NCBI GenBank assembly: GCA_007136405.1
Contig: SLHA01000139.1
Location: 1 to 46,143 of the forward strand
DNA: 46,143 nucleotides
DNA from: Candidatus Latescibacterota bacterium
GTDB taxonomy: Bacteria > Latescibacterota > UBA2968 > UBA8231
Direction of reading: 5' to 3'
Both the position numbers and the translations under genes were made by a program. Below the pieces are notes generated by a model. That model saw nothing but the letters and a program-made list of their open reading frames with translations, did not search any database and was not told the DNA's origin. The first letter of the stretch is position 1. Every line of letters begins with the position of its first letter. Below are positions 25,062-33,647 of the stretch, piece by piece.

Positions 25062-26045
25062 TCATCGGGCTTGCACGTATATCGGATTGCTCCAGGCATG
25101 GGCTTCATGTCCACCGTGGTTGACGGTGCCGCGGACGCGCACGAAGCGATCCTGCGGCACGACGGTATAACACGCGCCGGACACGCCGGTGTCGCGTTGG
25201 GAGCAGGTCCCGCCGGCGCTGGCGGCGTGGTGCCGCGCCGTGACGAACTCGATGTCCGCCGGCTGGTCCACGGTTACCGTGAGCGTGCGGCCCTCGACCC
25301 GGATGTCGGTGAAATGGGGTGCCAGGGCAGCCTCCGGATCCATCCGGCCCACCGCAAAGAAGTTGCCGTCGCGCAACGCCCGGGCGACATCGTCCAGCAC
25401 CAGTGCCTGTGGGGGAGCCGGGCTGTTGATCACGACATAACCCAGGTCCATGTCCGTGTGGAAATCATCGGTGGCGATCAGCAGCAGACGCCGGCCGGAC
25501 ACCAGCATGCGGTCGACCGCCGGCTCGAAACAGGCCAGAATCTCCGCCTGGCCGCACGACGCGCCGTTGTAGATCTCCATGCCCGAATAACCCTGTAAAT
25601 CGAGGCAGGCGTCCGTCGTCCAGCCGCGGGGGTGCACCTGTTCGCCATAGGGGTGACACAGGAATGACAAGCCGGCCTCCGCCGAGGTCCGATGGATCTG
25701 TGACTGACGGGCGTCCCAACCGTCGGCATGATGAATGCTGCCAATGAGGATGCCCAGCATATGCCGCCAACTGCCATCGGCGGCATTGGCGGAGTATTCC
25801 ACGCCGGGGATGTGGACGATGGCGTGTCCGCCCGGGTCGTCCAGCGTTGGAGTGGTACGCTCGCGGTAGTCGTGGTCGGTGATGGCCACGGCGGCATAGC
25901 CGATTATTCCATAGGCCTGCATCACCCACTGCGGATCATGGCTACCATCCGAGCGCGTGGTGTGTGCATGCAGCTGCACCTTGTACTGGTAGCCGGTATC
26001 CGTGTATGGTGAAGTCAGGTGGACATCCTGATCGTCCAGGGTCAT
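25062..26045 (-). CDS. PHP domain metal-dependent hydrolase
   Basis: 327 residues with a complete PHP active site: VQLHAHTTRSDGS (HxH), AITDHDYRE, IPGVEYSA (Glu), FLCHPYG (His) and LIATDDFHTD (Asp/His). PHP enzymes hydrolyse phosphoesters with three metal ions. The last about 100 residues (ALAPHFTDIRVEGRTLTVTV and following) look like a beta-sandwich accessory domain, as in CehA/McbA-type members. The ATG at 26045 follows AAGGA and starts directly before the fold; the open frame extends upstream to 26174 across the neighbouring gene. It lies 14 bases behind the second PHP gene. Confidence 0.87.
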   Translation of the reverse strand: MTLDDQDVHLTSPYTDTGYQYKVQLHAHTTRSDGSHDPQWVMQAYGIIGYAAVAITDHDYRERTTPTLDDPGGHAIVHIPGVEYSANAADGSWRHMLGILIGSIHHADGWDARQSQIHRTSAEAGLSFLCHPYGEQVHPRGWTTDACLDLQGYSGMEIYNGASCGQAEILACFEPAVDRMLVSGRRLLLIATDDFHTDMDLGYVVINSPAPPQALVLDDVARALRDGNFFAVGRMDPEAALAPHFTDIRVEGRTLTVTVDQPADIEFVTARHHAASAGGTCSQRDTGVSGACYTVVPQDRFVRVRGTVNHGGHEAHAWSNPIYVQAR

Positions 26046-26059
26046 CTCTGTCCTTGTCG

Positions 26060-27016
26060 TCAAGACCACGGCTGCAGGCCGCGGCGATGGCGCAGAATCG
26101 TGTCCAGCGCCTGGTCCGGGATGCCCGGCGCCTGCGCCAGCGCCCGGGCGTTGTGGCTGTCGGAACCGCCGCATACCGGCAGCTGGTGTTCCTGGCAGAA
26201 GGCCAGGAGTTGCTGGCCCTGGGATGGCTCGGGAGTGGGATAATACGCTTCGATTCCGTCCACGCCCAGATCCAGCAGCGCCTGGATCTGCTGCCAGATC
26301 AGTGGCTCCGGCAGGCCCCCCATGTCAGGTCGGGTCAGCCAGAAGGGATGGGCCATGAATACGGACGCACCGGCGCGGTGCAGCGTCCGGACGATGTCGC
26401 CGGCATGCAGAACCCCGGGTTGCAGGCCTTGCCCGACGCCGTGTGCCAGCGTGTGTGCCACGGCGCGCTGCTGGATGCGGGTGGCTTCCCACTTGTCCGC
26501 CGCCAGGCCGCGGTGCACCAGCATGCGGCGGATGGCCCAGCTGGAGAACTGGCCGGGATAGTCGCGGTCGACATCCTCCCGGGTCAGGTGGATGCTCTGC
26601 GACTTCAGGCCGTTCAGAAACGCCAGGGCGCCGCGCGCGCACGTCTCCCGGGCATCCCGGCACAACTGCTGGAGATCCGGATCCGCCGCGCTATAGTAGT
26701 AACCGAGGAGGTGAACTTCGTAATCGCGGCCTTGCAACTCCAGCACGGCACCGATCTCGATGCCCGGAACGAAGCTCACGCCACCGGCGGCGGCCAGGAG
26801 GCGCGCTTCTTCGACATTCTCCACGGTCCAGTGGTCGGTCAGCGACACGGCGCTCAGATCTTTACGCACCGCCGCTTCGATCATCTGCGGTAACAGACCC
26901 TTGTCGGCAATGGAGGAGCTGGTCTGGAGCCCGCTGCGGCCGCGCGCCAGCTGCCGCAACATGAAGGTGTCCTTGGCCCCGGTGGAATAAGCGCTGTGCG
27001 CGTGCAGATCGATCAT
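26060..27016 (-). CDS. PHP domain hydrolase translationally coupled to aroC
   Basis: 318 residues. The frame starts at ATG 27014-27016, overlapping the TGA of aroC (27013-27015) in the ATGA arrangement that couples translation. Active-site motifs: [42 protein letters not shown] and GGSDSHNA, i.e. the full PHP ligand set with one Glu. The organisation resembles RNase AM/YciV-type PHP phosphoesterases (small-nucleotide or RNA 5' trimming enzymes), but is not close enough for a firm name. The open frame continues upstream to 28021, through the opposite frame of aroC, which is a composition artefact. Confidence 0.87.
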   Translation of the reverse strand: MIDLHAHSAYSTGAKDTFMLRQLARGRSGLQTSSSIADKGLLPQMIEAAVRKDLSAVSLTDHWTVENVEEARLLAAAGGVSFVPGIEIGAVLELQGRDYEVHLLGYYYSAADPDLQQLCRDARETCARGALAFLNGLKSQSIHLTREDVDRDYPGQFSSWAIRRMLVHRGLAADKWEATRIQQRAVAHTLAHGVGQGLQPGVLHAGDIVRTLHRAGASVFMAHPFWLTRPDMGGLPEPLIWQQIQALLDLGVDGIEAYYPTPEPSQGQQLLAFCQEHQLPVCGGSDSHNARALAQAPGIPDQALDTILRHRRGLQPWS

Positions 27017-28104
27017 GCCGTCTCCGCCATCATGCGCCGCTGGCGTACGGCCATGTCGGCCAGGACGAGGGCGGCCATGGCTTCGACTATGGGCACCGCC
27101 CGAGGCACGACGCAGGGGTCGTGCCGCCCCCTGGCCTCCAGCGTCACCGGGCGGCCGTCGCAATCGACGGTGGCCTGAGGCAAGGCGATGGTCGCCGGGG
27201 GTTTGAAGGCGACGCGCATGAGGATGGGCTCGCCGTTGGAGATGCCGCCCTGCACACCGCCGCTGTGGTTGGTCACCGTGCCGAGGCGATCCCCCTTGAG
27301 GCAGAAAGGATCGTTGTGAACCGATCCGTGCATGCGGGCGCCGGCAAAGCCGGAGCCGATCTCGAATCCCTTGGTTGCGGGCAACGACAGCATGGCCTGC
27401 GCCAGACAGGCTTCCAGCTTGTCGAACACCGGTTCGCCCCAGCCGGCGGGCACATTTCGACAGACACAGTGCACGATGCCGCCTATGGAATCGCCGCGGT
27501 CGCGGGCTGTTTCCACGGCTGCGACCATACGCGCCGCCGCCGCCGCGTCCGGGCAGCGGACGATGTCGCGATCCACCTCGTCGCGCGTCAAGGTCTGCGT
27601 GTCGACCGCTGGCGCATCGATGTCGCCGACAGAGCCTACCCAGGCCACGATTTCCACGCCGTGCCAGGTGCGCAGCAGTTTCTCCGCCACTGCGCCGGCG
27701 GCCACTCGGCCGATGGTCTCCCGGGCGCTGGACCGGCCGCCGCCGCTGGAGGCTTTGACGCCATATTTCATCAGCGTCGTGTAGTCGGCGTGGGAAGGTC
27801 TGGGAATGGCGACCATGTCGGCGTAGTCCTCCGGTTTCTGGTCGCGGTTGGCGACATACAGGCCGATCGGCGACCCGAGCGTCAGCCCGTCCTCCGTGCC
27901 GGAGAGGATCGTCACTGAGTCGGCTTCGCGGCGCTGTGTGGCGATGCCGCTCTGGCCGGGACGGCGCCGGTCGAGCTGCGGCTGGATGTCGGCCGCGGTC
28001 AGCGGCAGACGCGCTGGACAACCGTCCAGGACGGCGCCTACGGCACGGCAGTGCGACTCACCGAAGGTCGTGACGCGGAATACCCTACCGAATGTGCTGG
28101 ACAT
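27013..28104 (-). CDS. aroC: Chorismate synthase
   Basis: A 363-residue FMN-dependent enzyme converting 5-enolpyruvylshikimate-3-phosphate to chorismate, the last step of the shikimate pathway. Family signatures are all present: [17 protein letters not shown] near the N-terminus, [20 protein letters not shown], then [26 protein letters not shown], a central [14 protein letters not shown] and the C-terminal [20 protein letters not shown]. Length is normal. No other shikimate gene is near; instead it heads a minus-strand series with two PHP hydrolases, a URO-D-like protein, SpmAB and a deacetylase, spaced by -4, 14, 40, 28 and 62 bases. Confidence 0.96.
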   Translation of the reverse strand: MSSTFGRVFRVTTFGESHCRAVGAVLDGCPARLPLTAADIQPQLDRRRPGQSGIATQRREADSVTILSGTEDGLTLGSPIGLYVANRDQKPEDYADMVAIPRPSHADYTTLMKYGVKASSGGGRSSARETIGRVAAGAVAEKLLRTWHGVEIVAWVGSVGDIDAPAVDTQTLTRDEVDRDIVRCPDAAAAARMVAAVETARDRGDSIGGIVHCVCRNVPAGWGEPVFDKLEACLAQAMLSLPATKGFEIGSGFAGARMHGSVHNDPFCLKGDRLGTVTNHSGGVQGGISNGEPILMRVAFKPPATIALPQATVDCDGRPVTLEARGRHDPCVVPRAVPIVEAMAALVLADMAVRQRRMMAETA

Positions 28105-28466
28105 ATCGATTTCCCGTGATGAAGACTTGAGGTCGAGGCGTTACGGACCTGAACCTGACACGATAAGCACAAACGGCGCCATTCGCTAACGGGACTTCCT
28201 GGCCGTGCGGTCCGATGCATGTCGCTGCCGAGGGTGGTTGGGCCAGCATGCGCGTGGAACCGGTGGCTCACGGCCGCACGAAAAACGCTCCCATCCGGAT
28301 GTGGCAGGGCAAAGTGCATGCAGGCGGAAGCTGGAAGAGTGTTTGCCCGGATCGAGTTCTATGCCTTTTTTCACCTTTTTGCTGGTAATCTACCATCTAG
28401 CCGCGAACGTCTGGGGCCGGCGGGCAGCCAGGACGCCGCGGCATATCGTTCCCTGGGAGCAAGCAC
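28105..28466. other. Divergent intergenic region without recognised elements
   Basis: 362 bases between aroC (minus) and the CehA-type PHP gene (plus). It must hold both promoters, but I cannot identify convincing -35/-10 pairs. No gene and no tandem array are seen, which makes it one of the few long gaps without repeats. Confidence 0.5.
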
Positions 28467-29510
28467 ATGGCGGCAGTGCCCAGAAAAGAAAAAGTCGAGG
28501 AGCTGGAAGCCAGGCGCCACAGCACCGTGCAGAGCTGGTTGGCGACCCATCAGGGTGATCAGGCGGCGCGCCTGCGACAGACAAGGGAGCTTTTCGGTAA
28601 GCCGGTCGTGATCATCGATCCCCACACGCACAGCGAATACAGCGATGGGCGGGCTACCATAGCCATGAACCGCGATGCGGGTATCACGGCCGGTATCGAC
28701 ATCGTATTCGCCACGGACCACGCCAGCCTGAACCAGAAGCGCGCCATCCGCAACATACCGACGATGTCCTGGGGACAGGAGCCTGGAGCGGGGTCGCATC
28801 ACATCGGTCTGCTGTGCAATACCCGCCTGTTCGTGCCCCGCAAGGAGAACATCGCCGACGATGTCGCCAAAGCCCGGACGCTGGCACCGTTTGTCTGGAT
28901 ACCGCACCCCGCCGGATGGTACCCCAGTACAGTATATTCCGAAGAAAAAAAGGAAACGCTGTGGACGCTGGCACCGGCTTTCGCCATGGAAGTGATCAAC
29001 GGGGCGCACCGGATCGGCACGGCATTCGATCAGTTCGACGCAGCGGCTGTCGCCTTGTGGGATCGCCTGCTGGATGACGGTATCCGCGTCACGCCGCTGG
29101 GCGGGAGCGATGCCCATGTACCCGAAGGCATCGGGGTATGCTGGACCGCCCTGCCCGGAGTCGAGGCCAACGCGGAAGCCGTGGTTCAGAGTCTGAATAC
29201 AGGTTGCTGCCTGGCCAGCGAGGCTCCCCTGTTGGCCATCCATATGGACGGGCAGCCGATGGGGGCGACGGTGCCGGCAAACGGGCGCAAACGGAGGATC
29301 ATGCAATACCGCGTCGTCGATGCGGCCGGACTGCAGTGTGTGCGCATCATCGCTGACGGAAGGGTGCGCAAGACGGTGTATCTGCGCGATGAGACGATCC
29401 TGGAAGGGGAATGGGCCTGCCCCGCCTCTATCAAGCGCTACGTGCGCCTGGAAGCGCGCGCAGTCGACAATCGCCGTGCCTTCTCGGCGCCCATCTACCT
29501 GGAGTCTTGA
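28467..29510 (+). CDS. CehA/McbA-type PHP domain protein
   Basis: 347 residues. After a charged helical N-terminus (about 1-45) comes a complete PHP site: IIDPHTHSEYSDGRA, IVFATDHASLN, a Glu in GQEPGAGSHHIGLL, FVWIPHPAGWYP and PLGGSDAHVPEG. From about residue 235 there is a beta-rich tail with MDGQPMGATVPANGRKR and VRIIADGRVRKTVYLRDET, typical of the CehA/McbA group in which PHP metal hydrolases act on diverse esters. No signal peptide. GGGAG lies upstream of the ATG. The last codons and stop (29498-29510) fall inside the first unit of a 17-bp tandem array. Confidence 0.85.
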   Translation: MAAVPRKEKVEELEARRHSTVQSWLATHQGDQAARLRQTRELFGKPVVIIDPHTHSEYSDGRATIAMNRDAGITAGIDIVFATDHASLNQKRAIRNIPTMSWGQEPGAGSHHIGLLCNTRLFVPRKENIADDVAKARTLAPFVWIPHPAGWYPSTVYSEEKKETLWTLAPAFAMEVINGAHRIGTAFDQFDAAAVALWDRLLDDGIRVTPLGGSDAHVPEGIGVCWTALPGVEANAEAVVQSLNTGCCLASEAPLLAIHMDGQPMGATVPANGRKRRIMQYRVVDAAGLQCVRIIADGRVRKTVYLRDETILEGEWACPASIKRYVRLEARAVDNRRAFSAPIYLES

Positions 29511-29565
29511 ACTGCCTGGAGTCTCGATGGACCTGGAGTCCTGATCTACCCGGAATCCTGATCAG
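29498..29565. repeat. 17-bp tandem repeat spanning a stop codon
   Basis: Four 17-bp units start CCTGGAGTC (last copy CCCGGAATC). The first unit encodes the last residues and the TGA of the PHP gene, so the gene's own end appears to have seeded the array. The unit is not a multiple of three. Confidence 0.88.
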
Positions 29566-29633
29566 ACCAAGGTGCTGTCGGCGATAACGCCTGGTCGTTC
29601 GCAGAAGCGTCCGCCGTGACCGCAACGGCCACC

Positions 29634-29737
29634 GGCCGGTGCAAGCCTCTTGGCCGGGCATCAACCGGTGCTCGCCTCCCCTCTGGCCGGGCCATCGGCC
29701 GGTGCACGCCACCTAAACCGGGCCAACCGACCCGGTG
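29634..29737. repeat. 30-33-bp degenerate tandem repeat, about 3.3 copies
   Basis: Units carry CCGGTGC near their start and GGCCGGGC/ACCGGGCC near their end, between the convergent PHP and TIM-barrel genes. Copies are imperfect and vary in length. With the 17-bp array it fills most of the 272-base gap. Confidence 0.55.
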
Positions 29738-29782
29738 CGACGGTCGGCCGTGGCGCATGCATCCACCCCACGGCCAGCGGCG

Positions 29783-31063
29783 TCACTCCTGCGGTGCGAT
29801 CCTGTACAGGTGCACTGCATAAGCGCCGAACACGTCTGTAAAAGTGCCGTTATCCACCGGCAGTTCCCGCTGGTCGTCGATCAGCGCGGCCCTGTCGGCG
29901 TGGACGTCCCGGAGCCGGAAGGTCGCCTGCGCGGAGTCCGGCCGGGTGTTGACCGCGAACAGATAGGTGATCCCGTCCAGACGCTTGACCATCGCGTCGA
30001 TTCGATCCGTGTCGCCGGCCGTCTGGATGGACGCCGCATCGGTGACCGTAGGCGTGTTCAGTACCGGTGCCAGGGCGTGGATCTGGTGGTTGAGTGCGCC
30101 CACCGCTCGGGCCATGTCCTGGTCACGCAACAGCCCGGCCTCGGTGAAGGGGCGAATCTCCGTACCAGCGCTGTCTTTGACGGCGAATTCGTGGACGAAG
30201 TAGATCAATCCCCGCGACCCAGCCACCAGGCTCATCCAGGCCTGCGCCCTGACTTCCTCCGGGGTGGGCCGCCGGCCATGGCCGCCGTACTGGGTGCACT
30301 CGATCACGTTCCACACGGTCTTCTCGTCGTTGCTCCACCGGCGCAGCCGTTGGACGCCGAAGGGCACTCGCCAGAGCTGGTCCTGCACATCGGCATGGCT
30401 GGAATTGACCGGATAGATGTCGTACGAAACGATGTCGCATCCGGCGATGTACTCGGGATAGTCTTCCGGGTGGTTGGTGCGTATGCCGCGGCCGTGCCAG
30501 CTGTCCCAGGCCACGCCCTGCCCGAGATTCAGGAAGACCGGCCGTGACGGGTCGCGCCGGCGCAGGCGCTGGTAGTCGGCGACGATCTCGTCTGGCGGAA
30601 TCGGAGGCCCCCATGTACCCCACTCCTGCAGGGTCTTCGGCTCGATGCCGGGCCAGGCCGCGTTGGCCGCTGCGGCGTCGTTTCTCCAGTGTCGTTCCAT
30701 GCTCTGCGCGTTGTCCGGTTCGTCGCCGTGCATCCAGGCGAAGATGGTCGGGTTGTCCAGGTGCCGCAGGCCGACTTCGTTCTGCGCGCAGATGACCTTC
30801 ATGTCGTGTTGGCCCAGTTCAGCCAGCTGTTCCTCGGTGGGGCCGCGCCACAACCCCACGTACAGGTTGACGCCGATGGCGCGGTATTCGGCGGCGCGCT
30901 CGGGCGCCTGGAGCCAGACGCCGATGGGAAAGAACGACGGGTCGGTGGGCAGGCCCTGCGGAAACTGGGACTGGGAACCGGCCTGGCTGGCCGTCGTGCC
31001 GCGACCGCACAGACAAGCCGCGGCCAGACTGGCGGCTGCCAACGAATACGGGACGGAATGCAT
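29783..31063 (-). CDS. Secreted TIM-barrel protein, possible glycoside hydrolase
   Basis: 426 residues. The start at ATG 31063 follows GAGGAAAAACCGC and opens a signal sequence ending in SLAAAC, a likely lipobox. The rest reads like a (beta/alpha)8 barrel: FFPIGVWLQAPERAAEYRAI, GVNLYVGLW, then IFAWMHGDEPDN with an acidic GDEP that resembles the acid/base strand of clan A glycosidases, CDIVSYDIYPV, a Glu in WNVIECTQYGG and GLIYFVHEF. A small beta-sandwich domain ends the protein. The substrate is unknown and catalytic residues are inferred. The longer open frame upstream to 32173 is a shadow of the MFS gene. Confidence 0.75.
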   Translation of the reverse strand: MHSVPYSLAAASLAAACLCGRGTTASQAGSQSQFPQGLPTDPSFFPIGVWLQAPERAAEYRAIGVNLYVGLWRGPTEEQLAELGQHDMKVICAQNEVGLRHLDNPTIFAWMHGDEPDNAQSMERHWRNDAAAANAAWPGIEPKTLQEWGTWGPPIPPDEIVADYQRLRRRDPSRPVFLNLGQGVAWDSWHGRGIRTNHPEDYPEYIAGCDIVSYDIYPVNSSHADVQDQLWRVPFGVQRLRRWSNDEKTVWNVIECTQYGGHGRRPTPEEVRAQAWMSLVAGSRGLIYFVHEFAVKDSAGTEIRPFTEAGLLRDQDMARAVGALNHQIHALAPVLNTPTVTDAASIQTAGDTDRIDAMVKRLDGITYLFAVNTRPDSAQATFRLRDVHADRAALIDDQRELPVDNGTFTDVFGAYAVHLYRIAPQE

Positions 31064-31146
31064 GCGGTTTTTCCTCGCTGAGGGCGTGCCGGCAATGGGC
31101 GCCATCGCCGGCGGGTTGAGGGCTGCCTCCGAGCGCCCCCCAACCG

Positions 31147-32607
31147 TCACGTGGATGAGCGGCTCGTGGATGCTTGCCGTCGCCGGAAATACAGGTAAGC
31201 CAGGAGCTGCACCAGGGCGGAAAACGCCAGTATGCCGATGCCCACCCGAAATGGGGCGCGAATACCCAGGGTGGCGCCCAGGTAGCCGCCGCCCAGAGAG
31301 CCGGCCGTATGGCCTGCCGCCAGGGTGCCTTCGTGCAGACCGCTGGCCAGGCCGCGGCGTTTCTCGGAAAAGCCCGTAGTGGAATAGAATATACTGGAAA
31401 AATAGTTGTACCCCATCATCACGCCAACCAGCACCACACCGGTGGCCAGCATCGGCACCGTGTGAGCCCGGCTCAGAACCAGCAGGCCGGCCATGCTCAC
31501 TGCCTGGGCGATCAGACCTGGCGCCAGCCGAAAACGCCAGAACCCGGTGAAGTGGAGCAGGAAGTACATGCCCAGTATCGCCACCCGAGAGATGGTGACC
31601 AGCGTGCCGTGCACCGGGGCGCTGACCCCCAGTTCGGTCATCAGCCGCGGCAGCAGGAAGGTGATCAGGCTCATGGCCACGCAACCGGAGAAGTTGGCCA
31701 TCCAGCCAGCCACGGCGAAGAAGCGCTGCAGGGCGGGGGTGGGGTGGATCTCGTCGGCCGGATGGTCGCCGGCCAGCGGATGCAGAGGATCCTCCAGGGG
31801 CAGATCCGCCGTCAGGGCTGCAGGCGCAGGCATGGAAGGTGGGCAGTCCGGGCCGGACGCTGGCAGCGTGGCCGATGGGCCGGCCGAATCGGACGCCGGC
31901 GATGTGGTTGATAGACCGGTCGCGCCGGACGCTGGCGGTGCAGGCGATGGATGGGTCGTGGAGGGCGCGGGCGATGTGACGCCGGGACCGGGAGTCGCTG
32001 CCGGTATGCCGGAGGCCGGGCGGCGGGCCTGCCAGCCGGCCCAGGCGGCCGAGGCGGCGTTGATCGCCAGATGCAGTACCGAAAGCGCCAGACCCAGGCT
32101 CAAGGACACGCGGGTGCCCAGCGGGAACAGCCAGCCAGCCGCCGCATTGCCGGAGATCACGCCGGCGTTCCACGACAGGCAGAACAGGATGAGCGTCCGG
32201 GTCTGATGGCGTCCGGAGCGCCTGCCGGGGCCATCGCTCAAGCTGAGCAAGGCAATGATGGCAGGAAACACGAGCGCTGTGGACATGCCTCCCAACACCG
32301 CCACGGCGAAGATGTGCGGCACCGAGATGGAGTGCAGGGCCAGCCCATAGGCGGTGGCGAATACCACGGCACCTGCGCCGATCAGCCGGCGGTGTCCCAG
32401 TCGGTCCGACAGGTGGCCGAACAGGGTGCAGTTGACGGCGTAGGTCAACGAGAAGCAGACCCCCAGTATACCCAGATGCAGCAGATCGCCATCGGCTTCG
32501 GCCAGGTGGCGGCTGAGCGTGAAGATCAACAGGGCGTTGATGCCGTCGGTCAGGTAACTCAGGACAAACAGAACGGGGCGCTGGGTGGAAGGTCTACTGG
32601 CTTGCAG
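31147..32607 (-). CDS. MFS transporter with repeat-derived central loop and unclear start
   Basis: About 486 residues, 12 predicted helices of the major facilitator superfamily; the A-loop GHLSDRLGHRRLIGAG between helices 2 and 3 is diagnostic. The first ordinary start codon in frame is TTG 32529, but that would cut helix 1, since RPVLFVLSYLTDGINALLIF begins upstream. I therefore extend to a CTG at 32607 that follows GGGAG at six bases; the frame is open to about 32710 with no ATG, GTG or TTG. A frameshift from ATGATG at about 32625 is the alternative. The central loop (about 100 residues of Pro/Ser/Ala) contains three 12-residue repeats. The substrate is unknown; the neighbouring secreted barrel protein suggests a sugar. 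Confidence 0.75.
   Translation of the reverse strand: MQASRPSTQRPVLFVLSYLTDGINALLIFTLSRHLAEADGDLLHLGILGVCFSLTYAVNCTLFGHLSDRLGHRRLIGAGAVVFATAYGLALHSISVPHIFAVAVLGGMSTALVFPAIIALLSLSDGPGRRSGRHQTRTLILFCLSWNAGVISGNAAAGWLFPLGTRVSLSLGLALSVLHLAINAASAAWAGWQARRPASGIPAATPGPGVTSPAPSTTHPSPAPPASGATGLSTTSPASDSAGPSATLPASGPDCPPSMPAPAALTADLPLEDPLHPLAGDHPADEIHPTPALQRFFAVAGWMANFSGCVAMSLITFLLPRLMTELGVSAPVHGTLVTISRVAILGMYFLLHFTGFWRFRLAPGLIAQAVSMAGLLVLSRAHTVPMLATGVVLVGVMMGYNYFSSIFYSTTGFSEKRRGLASGLHEGTLAAGHTAGSLGGGYLGATLGIRAPFRVGIGILAFSALVQLLAYLYFRRRQASTSRSST
31855..31962. repeat. 36-bp in-frame tandem repeat in the MFS loop
   Basis: Three 36-bp units, each beginning GGACGCTGGC or GGACGCCGGC, lie in the cytoplasmic loop between the two six-helix halves. 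Each encodes 12 residues with a PASGxxG/PASDSAG core on the minus strand. Confidence 0.75.
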
Positions 32608-32806
32608 GATACACTCCCAGGCATCATGGTAAGGGGTGGAGAGTCTGCGGCAGACATAAGGGTGCGCGACAAGCGGCTGGACCGCAAGCCGGCGCGTTCG
32701 AGTCGGCGCCTACAACCCGGCAGCCGAAAACAGCTTGTCCAGCCGCTCGGTACTGGCATGGACAGTACAATGCCTGTATGATCATGACCATAACGAGGAC
32801 GATTCC

Positions 32807-33646
32807 ATGACCTGGTACGAAGGCGGCCTGGTGCGTTTCTGGCTGCTGGCGAGCGTGCTGACAACGCTGTCCTGCAATACGGACACGGACACTTCCCCTG
32901 GGCGCGAGTCAGCGGCTCCGCCCATACAGCTGGTGACGGTCGAGGGCGGGACACTGCCGGATATCGGCCATGGCGCTCTCGATGTGGGTTCGTTCGCCAT
33001 GGGCCGGTATGAAGTTACCTGGAGCGAATGGCGGCAGGTGCGAGCCTTTGCGGTAGAGCGCGGATACGATCTGGACGGCGTGGGAGACGGCTGCGCCGAC
33101 GCGCATCCGGTGCACAGCGTCACCTGGCATCATGCGGTGAAATGGTCCAATGCCTTGAGTGAGATGGTGGGGCGCGAGCCGGTGTATCGGGTGCAGGGCA
33201 TCCCGTACCGATCAGGCGTGAGCGAAGAGATCCAGGTCGATACCACAGCGGACGGATACCGTCTGCCGACGGAAGCGGAGTGGGAGTATGCGGCGCGAGG
33301 AGGGGCGCACAGCCGGGGGTATCTTTACAGCGGCAGCCATGATGCGGCCGCGGTGGCGTGGTTCTGGGACAACGCTGGCGGAGCCGCGTGCGATCTGTCG
33401 ACCGGCCGCGGCACGTGGCCGGTGGGCGAGAAGGCGGCCAACGAACTGGGTATGCACGACATGAGCGGCAATGTCTGGGAATGGTGTTGTGACCGGCATC
33501 AGGGTTGGGATGGCACATCCCATGTTCTGCGCGGCGGCGGCTGGTCCAGTTATGCGCCAGGTTGCCGGGTCGACAGCCGTTTCTCCACACCCAGTGTCCC
33601 CTATTCCAATGCCGGCCTCCGGTTGGCCGGCCCGGCTCGACGCTAG
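32807..33646 (+). CDS. FGE-sulfatase domain lipoprotein lacking the catalytic Cys pair
   Basis: 279 residues. GAGGA at 32795-32799 supports ATG 32807; the signal sequence ends in VLTTLSC, a lipobox. The remainder is a formylglycine-generating-enzyme-like domain: FAMGRYEVTWSEW, PVHSVTWHHAVKWSNALSEM, YRLPTEAEWEYAARGG, GMHDMSGNVWEWC and VLRGGGWSS. Active FGE needs two cysteines after the RGGS motif. Here the first is replaced by Ser (WSSYAPGC) and only the second remains, so formylglycine formation is unlikely. Non-catalytic members bind ligands or nucleic acid, or act as EgtB-like folds. No sulfatase is nearby. One base separates its stop from the next start. Confidence 0.85.
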   Translation: MTWYEGGLVRFWLLASVLTTLSCNTDTDTSPGRESAAPPIQLVTVEGGTLPDIGHGALDVGSFAMGRYEVTWSEWRQVRAFAVERGYDLDGVGDGCADAHPVHSVTWHHAVKWSNALSEMVGREPVYRVQGIPYRSGVSEEIQVDTTADGYRLPTEAEWEYAARGGAHSRGYLYSGSHDAAAVAWFWDNAGGAACDLSTGRGTWPVGEKAANELGMHDMSGNVWEWCCDRHQGWDGTSHVLRGGGWSSYAPGCRVDSRFSTPSVPYSNAGLRLAGPARR

Positions 33647-33647
33647 C

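Noticed and set aside
27017..28021. N-terminal extension of the PHP frame (to 28021) across aroC
   Set aside because: It is a shadow frame inside aroC; the ATGA overlap gives a natural start at 27016 directly before the PHP motif.
32680..32720. tRNA-like GTTCGAGTC segment
   Set aside because: The flanking bases do not form the T-stem and no anticodon or acceptor arm can be built around it.
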